Assembly (NCBI GenBank): GCA_964630835.1
Contig: CAZVZM010000030.1
Coordinates: 1-22,452, forward strand
Direction of reading: 5' to 3'
Length of the DNA stretch: 22,452 bases
Source of the DNA: Halarsenatibacter sp964630835
GTDB lineage: Bacteria; Bacillota; Halanaerobiia; Halanaerobiales; Halarsenatibacteraceae
The translations under genes and the position numbers were made by a program. How positions within the stretch are numbered: the stretch's first letter is position 1; each line of letters begins with the position of its first letter. Under the pieces are notes generated by a model. The model searched no databases. It worked only from the letters and a program-made list of their open reading frames with translations, and had not been told where the DNA came from. Of this stretch, positions 1 through 6,992 are shown in pieces.

Positions 1-42
1 ATCCCTCTCCCTTGATCTTTTTTGGAAGCTTAAAGTGATCAT

Positions 43-247
43 TCACCTGCTGCCATTAACTTTTAAGTCCGCCCACCACTCTCTGGAATAGACCTCTATA
101 TTTTCAATTATCTCCTCTTCTTCGTTAAATTTAAGTATTCCTCCATGAACTCTCTTATCGTCAGAGCTCATCCCAGCAGCTATATTCTTAAACTCATTCT
201 TTTCCAGGGGTAATTAATAATTTAAATCTTTTTATAGTATCGACCAT
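43..247 (-). pseudogene. small frameshifted gene, unrecognised
   Basis: An ATG at 247, eight bases after a GGAGG ribosome site, opens a frame that reads MVDTIKRFKLLITP and then stops at 194. Skipping one base near 208-207 opens a second frame that runs 54 codons without a stop to TGA at 43-45 (starts LEKNEFKNIAAG, ends WWADLKVNGSR). Joined, they would make a hydrophilic, acidic protein of about 68 residues. The downstream frame has no start with a ribosome site of its own, so a single-base indel (or a sequencing error, or less likely programmed frameshifting) is the simplest explanation. It starts 20 bases after the nitroreductase stop, so it would be co-transcribed with it. I do not recognise the family. 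Confidence 0.45.
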
Positions 248-267
248 ATTACATTTCCTCCATTAGC

Positions 268-987
268 TCATGCTTCGTAGCCTACAGGTATTAATATCAA
301 AGGTTCTGCCTGCTCAGCTCCTATAATATCCTGAACTCTTTCGTCGTCAAAAGCTCCGATAATTACCGCTCCAAGTCCTCTCTCCTCGGCCACAAGATTT
401 ATGTTTTGAGCTGCATGGCCTGACTCCATGTGCACATACTGAATTCCCCTCTCGCCGTACCTCCTCGTGGTCCGCTCATAATCAGCAGCAACAACAAGAA
501 CAGCCGGTGCTTCCGCCAGCGGATCCTGTCCCAGGGCTGCTCCGGCGAGATCTTCCCTGAGATCTTCATCCTTTACCTGCTCAAGCTCATGTCCTTCTAC
601 ATCGTAATTATATACTCCCTCACTCATCTCTTCCACATTTCCTGCCAGCAAAAATATTTCCAGGGGATTGGTGGCTCCAGCCGAAGGTGAAGTTCTGGTG
701 GGCCCACTTACACCATCCACGGAGATGCCCTCACCGGCCCAGAGCAGGTGAGCAGTGTCCTCACTGCTCAGAGGATCGTCTGTAAAGCTGCGCACTGAAT
801 ACCTGTTATATATTGTCTCAACAACTCCTTCATGCTCGATCTCAGGCAGTTCAACAGTTTCCTGTACGCTCCTTTCCTCACCACTTCCAGCAGATGTGCC
901 TAAATAAACTATACCCAGGCCAATCACTGCAAGCACAGCAGCCCACGAAGCAATCCTAAATCCTGACCGCTTTATTTTTCCCCTCAT
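268..987 (-). CDS. membrane-anchored SagB-type nitroreductase family protein
   Basis: 239 residues. A basic N-terminus is followed by a hydrophobic helix (about residues 12-31), so the enzyme domain should be outside, tethered to the membrane; no lipobox cysteine is seen. The rest fits the FMN-binding nitroreductase fold of the SagB/ThcOx type: RYSVRSF at 62-68 is the usual N-terminal R-x-S-x-R-x-F phosphate-binding signature, PSAGATNPLE at 101-110 matches the S-A-G-x-x-x-P motif, and the C-terminal third carries the GxxAQNxxLxAxxxGLG helix. SagB relatives oxidise azoline rings in peptides, but stand-alone members have mostly unknown substrates and no cyclodehydratase or precursor peptide is seen here. 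The start is supported by GGAGGAG a few bases upstream. It lies 171 bp downstream of the radical SAM operon, separated by repeat copy C, and probably forms its own unit with the broken gene after it. Confidence 0.8.
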   Translation of the reverse strand: MRGKIKRSGFRIASWAAVLAVIGLGIVYLGTSAGSGEERSVQETVELPEIEHEGVVETIYNRYSVRSFTDDPLSSEDTAHLLWAGEGISVDGVSGPTRTSPSAGATNPLEIFLLAGNVEEMSEGVYNYDVEGHELEQVKDEDLREDLAGAALGQDPLAEAPAVLVVAADYERTTRRYGERGIQYVHMESGHAAQNINLVAEERGLGAVIIGAFDDERVQDIIGAEQAEPLILIPVGYEA

Positions 988-1014
988 TATTTCTCCTCCT
1001 CAAAAATTTTTTGA

Positions 1015-1100
1015 GGTTATTCCCCACACCAATTTGTAAACTTTGTTTGAGATAACATTCATAATGTTTATTGGAGCTGTGATCAGCACAGCTCATCCCA
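1015..1100. repeat. dispersed intergenic repeat, copy C, with hairpin
   Basis: On the plus strand the stretch from GGTT at 1015 to about 1060 aligns without long gaps to 6016-6061 (shared blocks include CCACA and CTTTGTTTGAGA versus TTTTGTTTAAGA). The second half diverges but carries a perfect 7-bp inverted repeat GAGCTGT/ACAGCTC at 1074-1080 and 1088-1094, in the place where copy A has a GAAGC/GCTTC hairpin. A further 7-bp inverted repeat, TGATTAT/ATAATCA, lies just beyond at 1112-1118 and 1126-1132. It sits upstream of the nitroreductase gene. It could be a degenerate mobile intergenic repeat or a shared leader. Confidence 0.5.
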
Positions 1101-1158
1101 TTTTTCGGGCATGATTATCCATGAAATAATCAGTCATCATCACGAAATTCAAAATCGG

Positions 1159-2346
1159 TCAATCCTCCCAGATACCGGCTATTGACTGGTCGCAAAATTC
1201 GCATTCGCCCTCCTTTATATTAACACTTTCAATGCTGAAATGATGCCTCTTTATCACCTCTTCTCCACAGTTCGGACAGAACGTGGCGTTATAATCATGA
1301 CCCGGCACATTACCAATATAAACGTATTTTAGACCCCTGTCAATTGCAATATTCCTCGCCCTTTCCAGTGTTTCTACGGGAGTGCTGGAAAGATCCTGCA
1401 GCTTATATCGGGGCATAAATCTATTTAAGTGCAGGGGAGTCTCCGGTCCCAGCTCCTCATAAAGCCAGCCGCACATGTCCTCTATCATATCTTCATCATC
1501 ATTGAGAGTGGGAATAACCAGATTAACCACCTCAACCCATACGCCCATCTCCTTCATAATTTTGAGATTGTTTAGCACTGGTTCCAGCTCTCCCTCGCAG
1601 ATATCCCGATAAAACTCCTCGCTAAATCCTTTCAAATCTACAGTGGCAGAATCAGCATGCTGCATGAGCTCTCTCAGCGGCTCCTCCTGCAGCACAGCAT
1701 TTGTATTGACATTTACACCCAGGCCTTCTTCACGAGCTTTTCTGGCGGTATCCAGCATAAATTCATAGAAAACAGTAGGCTCATTGTAGGTAAAAGAAAT
1801 CAAACTGGCCTGCCTGCTGCGGGCATTAAGCACTGCTCTCTCCGGAGTAAGCTCTTCATAACGCCCGACTTCTTCCAGTTTTTTCTGGGAAAGCCGCCAG
1901 TTATGACAAAATTTGCACCTGAGGTTGCACCCTGCTGTACCGTAATTGTTAGCCTGAGCTCCCGGTTTATATTGATGAAGTGGTTTCTTTTCTACCGGCC
2001 CATAGGTAACTGAAGTCATATTACCATAAACCAGTGTATAAAGCTTTCCCTCATGATTTTTTCTCACACGGCAGTATCCCCTGTCTCCGGGGGAAAGACG
2101 GCATCCCCGAAAACACAGCTCACAGCGAATCTGTTCATTCTCCAGCCGGGAATAATACATAGCCTCCCGGGCCTTTATTTCCTCCTCCGTCAGCTGTATC
2201 TCTCCTGCTGCCCTGGCTTTTTTGCCCGTAGTTAGTGTCTCATCCGATAAAAAATTTTCATGAAGAGAAATGCCGGATAATCCCGGAAGCATCATCAGCG
2301 AGGCCAGGGTTCGGCAGCTCAAGTTGATAAACTTACGGCGATCCAT
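1159..2346 (-). CDS. AmmeMemoRadiSam-type radical SAM protein with twin-arginine leader (paralogue 1)
   Basis: 395 residues, related to the pyruvate-formate-lyase-activase group (COG1180) of radical SAM enzymes and the radical SAM member of the AmmeMemoRadiSam system. The radical SAM cluster motif is C140-x3-C144-x2-C147 (CNLRCKFC). An N-terminal cysteine group (C75, C78, C82, C92) and a C-terminal zinc-ribbon-like set (C357, C360, C382, C385) could hold further clusters or zinc. The first residues, MDRRKFINLS, fit a Tat motif (R-R-x-F-I) followed by a moderately hydrophobic stretch to about residue 27, suggesting export of a folded Fe-S protein. The substrate is unknown; no AMMECR1 or Memo gene is seen in this window. 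It is last in an operon, 43 bases after the spermidine-synthase-like gene, with its own GGGGGTG ribosome site. It is clearly homologous over its whole length to the gene at 4705-5853. Confidence 0.85.
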   Translation of the reverse strand: MDRRKFINLSCRTLASLMMLPGLSGISLHENFLSDETLTTGKKARAAGEIQLTEEEIKAREAMYYSRLENEQIRCELCFRGCRLSPGDRGYCRVRKNHEGKLYTLVYGNMTSVTYGPVEKKPLHQYKPGAQANNYGTAGCNLRCKFCHNWRLSQKKLEEVGRYEELTPERAVLNARSRQASLISFTYNEPTVFYEFMLDTARKAREEGLGVNVNTNAVLQEEPLRELMQHADSATVDLKGFSEEFYRDICEGELEPVLNNLKIMKEMGVWVEVVNLVIPTLNDDEDMIEDMCGWLYEELGPETPLHLNRFMPRYKLQDLSSTPVETLERARNIAIDRGLKYVYIGNVPGHDYNATFCPNCGEEVIKRHHFSIESVNIKEGECEFCDQSIAGIWED

Positions 2347-2389
2347 GATTTACACCCCCTGCCTACCTATCTTCAAAAAACTCCGGCGT

Positions 2390-4714
2390 TTACAAACTCC
2401 GAATTAAATACAAACTGCTTGCCTTGAAAAGGGCCAGAAGGACCAGAGTTGTGGTAAGACCCATCAGAGGAAAGAGCACAATGCCCACCAGCATTCCAGC
2501 CAGCCATCCCCCTATCAGATCCGCCGTATAAAGTCTTCCTGCCGCAGTGCCTGCTTCCTTTTTAAATCTATCAGGAAGCAAGTTGGTGGCCAGTGGAAAC
2601 TGTGCGCCAACTATACCTCCAGAAAAAAGGGCAAAAATAACGCAAAGAATTGCCCCCAAAACTGCTGCCGCCGGCAGAAGCATAAGTCCCCTGAGCAGGT
2701 TTACCATCAGCGGAAATATCAAAAGCATAGCTATTACTCCCATCTCCAGACGCAAAAATATAAATTTTAAGCCACTGGTCTTTTTCACTAACTTCCGGTG
2801 GCTTAACCTCCCCCCGAAAAACATCCCCCCCATAAAAGCAGCGATAAAAAGCCCGTTAAGCTGGTAAATATGTCCAAAAAGGCTCTGAAAGGCAAAGAGC
2901 GTAAAGAGGTCAAAAGACATGGCTGCTCCTCCGCTGGTGGCTATAGCATAGGTATATCTATTGGCAGTTTTTGCCCCGGACATAAAGAGCAGGCGCCAGA
3001 TAAGCAGGCCGGCCAGCACCGCAGCAGCCGGCAAAATGTAGTTCATCCGGGCGGCCAGACCGTAAATTATTCTCAGAGCTTCCGGAGCAAAGGCACTGCC
3101 CCAGTTTAAAAGCCCGTAAAGAAATCCCGCTGGGGCAAAATCCCTGTTTATTGTCGCCCCAAATTCCTCCAGGCGCAGATTAAACTCCTCAATTCTGTGC
3201 GGATCCAGACGAAAATCTAGATAACCCCGGGTAAACATTCCTCCATAAATACCTCTTTCCTCCAGCCTTTCAGAAAAAGCTTCGGGGCTCAATTCTATCT
3301 TTTCATGCGAGGCCAGCATAATATTTTGATCCCCGGGGATTAATTTAACTTCTGAAAAAACTTCGCCTGCAGTTTCATAAAGGGAGCTGTTAAGTAGCCC
3401 CATTTCATCTCCTAAATAGGTGAGCGAGCCCTCCAGAGTAAAAGCAAGCACACCGCCCTCGTGCAATCGCTGATCAATTATTTGAAAAAACTCCTCGGTA
3501 AAAAATCTGTTGGTCTGTAAAGTATCAGTATCCATCTGACCGAGCACAATTAGATCGAATTTTCTCTCTGTTCTATTAAGATAAAGACGCCCATCTTCAT
3601 TCTTTATTTGAGTGCGCTCATCCCCAAATTCTCTATCGATAATATCCGCTTCTATATTCTCCGCCACCTGCAGCAGTTTGGGGTCGAGCTCAGCGTAGGT
3701 CAGATTTTCCACAGGATGATCCAGAAAATAATTTAGCAGCCCTCCCAGTCCCGCGCCCAGCACCAGCACCTCATCGGGTTCAGGATGAGCTGTTCCAGCC
3801 AGATAGGCATAATCCTTAAGAGAGGCAGTATCGGGATGAGGAAGGGATATTATTGGCCTGCCATCATAAATAATGCTTATCTCATTCTGCTGTTCCAGCG
3901 TTACAATATTACCATAAGGAGAATTATGATAACCTACAATATCCCCCTCCGGCCAGAGTCCGGCCAGAGAAGCTTCGTGCAGATACGAACTCAAAGAGGG
4001 GAAAAAAAGTATCATGGCCAGCAAAAACAGAATGATAACGGGAACAGCTTTTCTCTTCAATTTGCTCTCGTATTTTTCGTCCGATCCGCTCCCTGCGGAC
4101 ATACTTAACAAAAGAAGAGTTACGGGAATATGAAATATTATCAAACCAAGCGATATTTCCATGGCATTTAATCGGGGAGCCAGCAGGAAAACAAATATCA
4201 GACCGCCCAGAATTGTTCCCACAATTTCTGTTATATAGGCGCGGCTGACCGGCAGCTCTAACGCCGACTGCTGCAGCATCTGAGCTCCCAGCGGAAAAAG
4301 GCTGCCATGAAAAATCCCCGTAACTCCCACAGTCAAAATAGAGGTTAGAAGCATCTGCCCCAGCGTCATGGCCTCTCCGGGAATAAGGCCCGGCAGTCCA
4401 TGCCCCATAAATCGGGCCAGGAAAACAGCTCCAGCCAGCAGCAGCGGATAAATTGTGAAAATTATCAGAAAAATCTTATGAACGCTGTTAGACTTCCTGT
4501 GGCTTATTTTCCCTCCCAGAAAGGATCCCAGCCCTTCAAAAAGAAGCCAGCTGGCAATAACCAGGCTCATTGAGAGCTCATTGCCCAAAAATATAACCAT
4601 AAGCACCCGGATAAGAAGGAGCTGACCCACCATTCCCCCGATCCCGATCAGAATAATAGAAGCTGCCAGAGGAATCCAGGGAGAAAGGGAGGGAAAAGTT
4701 ATTCTCATCCCCAT
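2390..4714 (-). CDS. polytopic membrane protein with spermidine-synthase-like domain
   Basis: 774 residues: about seven hydrophobic helices (residues 12-240), a soluble domain (about 260-540), then about seven more helices to the C-terminus. The soluble domain has a Rossmann SAM-type motif (VLVLGAGLGG), an acidic strand end (YAELDP) and the NRFFTEEFF block of the 'fused MFS/spermidine synthase' family. In true SpeE the motif after strand 4 is D-x-x-D-P; here it is LGQMDTDT, so the first catalytic Asp is absent and ordinary aminopropyl transfer is doubtful. Basic loops (KISHRK, KLKRK, RLSHRKLVKK, DRFKK) all fall on one side if both termini are cytoplasmic, which places the soluble domain outside. 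The start overlaps the upstream radical SAM gene by 10 bases; a second ATG at 4708 would give a classic ATGA overlap. Translational coupling implies the two work together. Substrate unknown. Confidence 0.8.
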   Translation of the reverse strand: MGMRITFPSLSPWIPLAASIILIGIGGMVGQLLLIRVLMVIFLGNELSMSLVIASWLLFEGLGSFLGGKISHRKSNSVHKIFLIIFTIYPLLLAGAVFLARFMGHGLPGLIPGEAMTLGQMLLTSILTVGVTGIFHGSLFPLGAQMLQQSALELPVSRAYITEIVGTILGGLIFVFLLAPRLNAMEISLGLIIFHIPVTLLLLSMSAGSGSDEKYESKLKRKAVPVIILFLLAMILFFPSLSSYLHEASLAGLWPEGDIVGYHNSPYGNIVTLEQQNEISIIYDGRPIISLPHPDTASLKDYAYLAGTAHPEPDEVLVLGAGLGGLLNYFLDHPVENLTYAELDPKLLQVAENIEADIIDREFGDERTQIKNEDGRLYLNRTERKFDLIVLGQMDTDTLQTNRFFTEEFFQIIDQRLHEGGVLAFTLEGSLTYLGDEMGLLNSSLYETAGEVFSEVKLIPGDQNIMLASHEKIELSPEAFSERLEERGIYGGMFTRGYLDFRLDPHRIEEFNLRLEEFGATINRDFAPAGFLYGLLNWGSAFAPEALRIIYGLAARMNYILPAAAVLAGLLIWRLLFMSGAKTANRYTYAIATSGGAAMSFDLFTLFAFQSLFGHIYQLNGLFIAAFMGGMFFGGRLSHRKLVKKTSGLKFIFLRLEMGVIAMLLIFPLMVNLLRGLMLLPAAAVLGAILCVIFALFSGGIVGAQFPLATNLLPDRFKKEAGTAAGRLYTADLIGGWLAGMLVGIVLFPLMGLTTTLVLLALFKASSLYLIRSL

Positions 4715-5853
4715 ACACCGGCAATTTCACTGCCGCAGTACTGACAGCTGCCATTTTCCATATTTATAGCATTCACAGAAAAATGAAACCTATCAATTAT
4801 TTTGCGGCCGCAGTCAGGGCAGAAAGAAGAATTGGCTTCATGTCCGGGAACATTTCCTATGGAAATATGCTTTAAACCTTCGTCCATGGCTATATTCCGA
4901 CAGGTTTCCAGGGTATCTACAGGAGTAGAAGAAAGATCTGTCATCTGATAGGAAGGAGAAAACCTGCTGAAATGCACGGGGACTTCTGGATTTAACTCCT
5001 CTTTAATCCAGGTAGACATCTCCCTTATTTCTTCAGCATCATCATTGAAGCCGGGGAGGACCAGATTGACTATTTCCAGCCAGACTCCTTCAGATTCAAT
5101 AGTTTTGAGGGTATTTAATACAGGTTCTTTTTCCGCCTGACAGACATCACGATAAAATTCATTGGTGAAAGCTTTTAGATCAACTGTCACGCCATCCACA
5201 TATTCGAGCAATTCACGTAGCGGCTCCTCCTGCATGCCGCCGTTGCTGTGAAATATTACATTGAACCCCTCCTGGCTGGCCTGCCGGGATATATCATACA
5301 TGTATTCATAAAACACAGTGGGTTCATTATAGGTGAAAGAAATCCCCGGAACTTCACCCGTCTCCGCTTCCATTACTATATGCTCCGGGGCCAGGTCATA
5401 AGTTCTTGAAACTTCATCAATATCCCGCTGGGACAGATGCCAGTTATGACAAAATTTACAGCGAAAGTTGCAGCTGGCCGTTCCCACACAGAGGATACTT
5501 GTGCCCGGATGAAAATGATGCATGGGCTCCTTTTCTATCGGATCAACATTCACGGCAGACGGCCGACCGTAAACTTTATTATAAAGTGTTCCATTCTCAT
5601 TTACTCTGATCCGACAGAAGCCCGAACTGCCCTCGGGAATCCTGCACTCGCGAAAGCATATTCCGCACTGGACATCTCCATTCTCCAGGCTGCTGTAATG
5701 ATAGGCTTCTTTTAGCTCTCCGATTTCATCAGCGGAGATGCTAACATCATCTCCTCCGTCACTAAAAATATTCCGCACTTCAAACACTCCCGCTCCAGCA
5801 GCTGCTGCCGCCGCACAAAATTTAATAAAATCTCTTCTCTTCACCGACATCAC
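4705..5853 (-). CDS. AmmeMemoRadiSam-type radical SAM protein with Tat signal (paralogue 2)
   Basis: 382 residues, first gene of the three-gene operon. Radical SAM motif C128-x3-C132-x2-C135 (CNFRCKFC), N-terminal cysteines 63, 66, 70 and 80, and a C-terminal CPDC...CQYC set (345, 348, 370, 373). The N-terminus is KRRDFIK followed by an alanine-rich stretch (residues 12-23), a good Tat signal that keeps the full R-R-x-F-I-K consensus. It matches paralogue 1 throughout, with long shared blocks such as SFTYNEPTVFYE, QEEPLREL and DLSSTPV. Both proteins end in IAG(I/V)W, so this is a retained duplication rather than a decaying copy. The start may be GTG at 5853 or ATG at 5850; a run of six G bases before them suits the ATG better. 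The reaction is unknown; radical activation or modification of an exported partner is possible. Confidence 0.85.
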   Translation of the reverse strand: MMSVKRRDFIKFCAAAAAAGAGVFEVRNIFSDGGDDVSISADEIGELKEAYHYSSLENGDVQCGICFRECRIPEGSSGFCRIRVNENGTLYNKVYGRPSAVNVDPIEKEPMHHFHPGTSILCVGTASCNFRCKFCHNWHLSQRDIDEVSRTYDLAPEHIVMEAETGEVPGISFTYNEPTVFYEYMYDISRQASQEGFNVIFHSNGGMQEEPLRELLEYVDGVTVDLKAFTNEFYRDVCQAEKEPVLNTLKTIESEGVWLEIVNLVLPGFNDDAEEIREMSTWIKEELNPEVPVHFSRFSPSYQMTDLSSTPVDTLETCRNIAMDEGLKHISIGNVPGHEANSSFCPDCGRKIIDRFHFSVNAINMENGSCQYCGSEIAGVWG

Positions 5854-6015
5854 TCCCCCCTTCTTTCTGGAAAATTAAGTTTTTTGGCCATGGACATGAT
5901 TTAGGCCTGGAAAAATTTCAAATGCCACTTCGCTTCAAAACTTCCAGGGATAATCCTTAAAAAAGTAAGCTAAAATAAAATTTGACCAGCTAATTTAGAG
6001 AGGATAATTTTTTTC

Positions 6016-6140
6016 GGTTCTTCTCCACATCAGTTGTTGGATTTTGTTTAAGAACACTTACATTTAAGACATTTTCCCACTTTTATAGAACTCATTCATG
6101 GAAGCTATTAGGCTTCGCTCACAATGAAATTTTTTTCTCT
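6016..6140. repeat. dispersed intergenic repeat, copy A
   Basis: About 125 bp between the cupin stop and the radical SAM operon. It matches copy B (6699-6800) at both ends: the left block TCTTCTCCA-ATCAGTT-TTG and the right block CGCTCACAATGAA followed by a T-run and C-rich CTGCT. About 25 bp in its middle are missing from B. The left half also matches copy C (1015-1060). A small hairpin GAAGC/GCTTC lies near 6101-6116. All three copies point the same way. Confidence 0.65.
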
Positions 6141-6141
6141 G

Positions 6142-6411
6142 CTAGCCCAGTTTATAATACTTTTTGACATCTTCCTTTATTCTCCATACACATTCCAGTC
6201 CTTCAGGAAACGTAACCAGATCTCCCTCTCCAAATCTGACTATTTCCTCATCAGTCTTCACTTCCACTTCACCTCTGATCAGATAACAGACTTCCCTTTC
6301 ATCATAATACCAATCAAATTCAGAAACTTCTTTCTCCCACACAGACCAGGACTCGACATCCAACTCCTCCAGCTCTTCTTTTGAGGGTTTTTCGATTTTT
6401 ATTTCTGACAT
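6142..6411 (-). CDS. small single-domain cupin protein
   Basis: 89 residues, a minimal cupin barrel of the DUF861/EutQ-like kind (cupin_3). Visible marks are WSVWEKEVSEFDWYYDEREV (about residues 22-41), then CYLIRGEVEVKTD, which matches cupin motif 1 (glycine turn in LIRGEV), and FGEGDLVTFPEGLECVW for motif 2 (P-x-G). The classic metal-binding His pair is not evident, as is common in this subfamily, so catalysis is uncertain and it may be a sugar- or amine-binding protein. AGGAGG precedes the ATG with normal spacing. It stands alone, bounded by repeat copies A and B, and is followed directly by copy A. No function can be assigned from its neighbours. Confidence 0.8.
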   Translation of the reverse strand: MSEIKIEKPSKEELEELDVESWSVWEKEVSEFDWYYDEREVCYLIRGEVEVKTDEEIVRFGEGDLVTFPEGLECVWRIKEDVKKYYKLG

Positions 6412-6992
6412 TATTTATGCCTCCTGTATATAATAATTGTGAAAGAAGCTTGTGATAAAAACAGTTATGATTGCACTGCATAAAGTCGATATCGTCGAAA
6501 TTCCTGAGTTATGATTCCTGACATGTCAACGATCATTTCAAACAGATTGGCAGTAAAGCAACTTTTTGCAGCAAAAACAGTTATTATAAAATTCACAAAA
6601 GAAAATATATTTAAGCCCCGTTATTTGCAGCTGACTTAATTTTCACTTTTTTATATGGTGATACATCTGAAAATATGAAAACAGGAAATGAGAAATTAGG
6701 TCTTCTCCAGATCAGTTATTGAATTTTATTCAGTTCACTTTTATAAAATGTATTTCCGAAAGTTATAAAGCTCCGCTCACAATGAATTTTTTTCCCTGCT
6801 TTATAGCATATATAAAATCCTTTTAAGGCAGCGGTTTTGAAGATAAACCGAGGAATTCAACACATTAAATATAGATTTACCATTGCTTTGACTTCATTTT
6901 AGATAAAATATTCTTTAGAAGCATTGAAGAAGCAGCTTCACTTTTATAATAAGGCATAAAACGTATCCAGTCAATACCCCTGGCTCATTGAT
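6412..6992. other. 581-bp gene-free stretch with repeat copy B
   Basis: AT-rich, stop-rich DNA between the cupin gene and the sensor kinase. It holds repeat copy B (6699-6800), a 12-bp direct repeat AAAAACAGTTAT at 6457-6468 and 6573-6584, and a near-palindrome TTTTTGCAGCAAAAA around 6564-6578. I see no open frame with a ribosome site, and no clear terminator for the two-component operon that reads into it. Confidence 0.5.
6699..6800. repeat. dispersed intergenic repeat, copy B
   Basis: Shorter relative of copy A in the same orientation. The matching blocks are TCTTCTCCAGATCAGTTATTG at its left, CACTTTTATA in the middle and CGCTCACAATGAATTTTTTTCCCTGCT at its right (given here as separate blocks of up to 20 bases: CGCTCACAATGAA, then the T-run, then CCCTGCT). 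With A it brackets the cupin gene as direct repeats, although B lies about 290 bp from the cupin start. Confidence 0.65.

Noticed and set aside
430..690. Plus-strand open frame opposite the nitroreductase gene
   Set aside because: Lies wholly inside a recognisable gene on the other strand, with no ribosome site and no family resemblance; the same holds for the other frames antisense to known genes.
6016..6800. Copies A and B around the cupin gene as a mobile cassette with flanking repeats
   Set aside because: No transposase, no sharp ends and no target duplication are visible, and a third related copy lies at 1015, so a dispersed intergenic repeat fits better.
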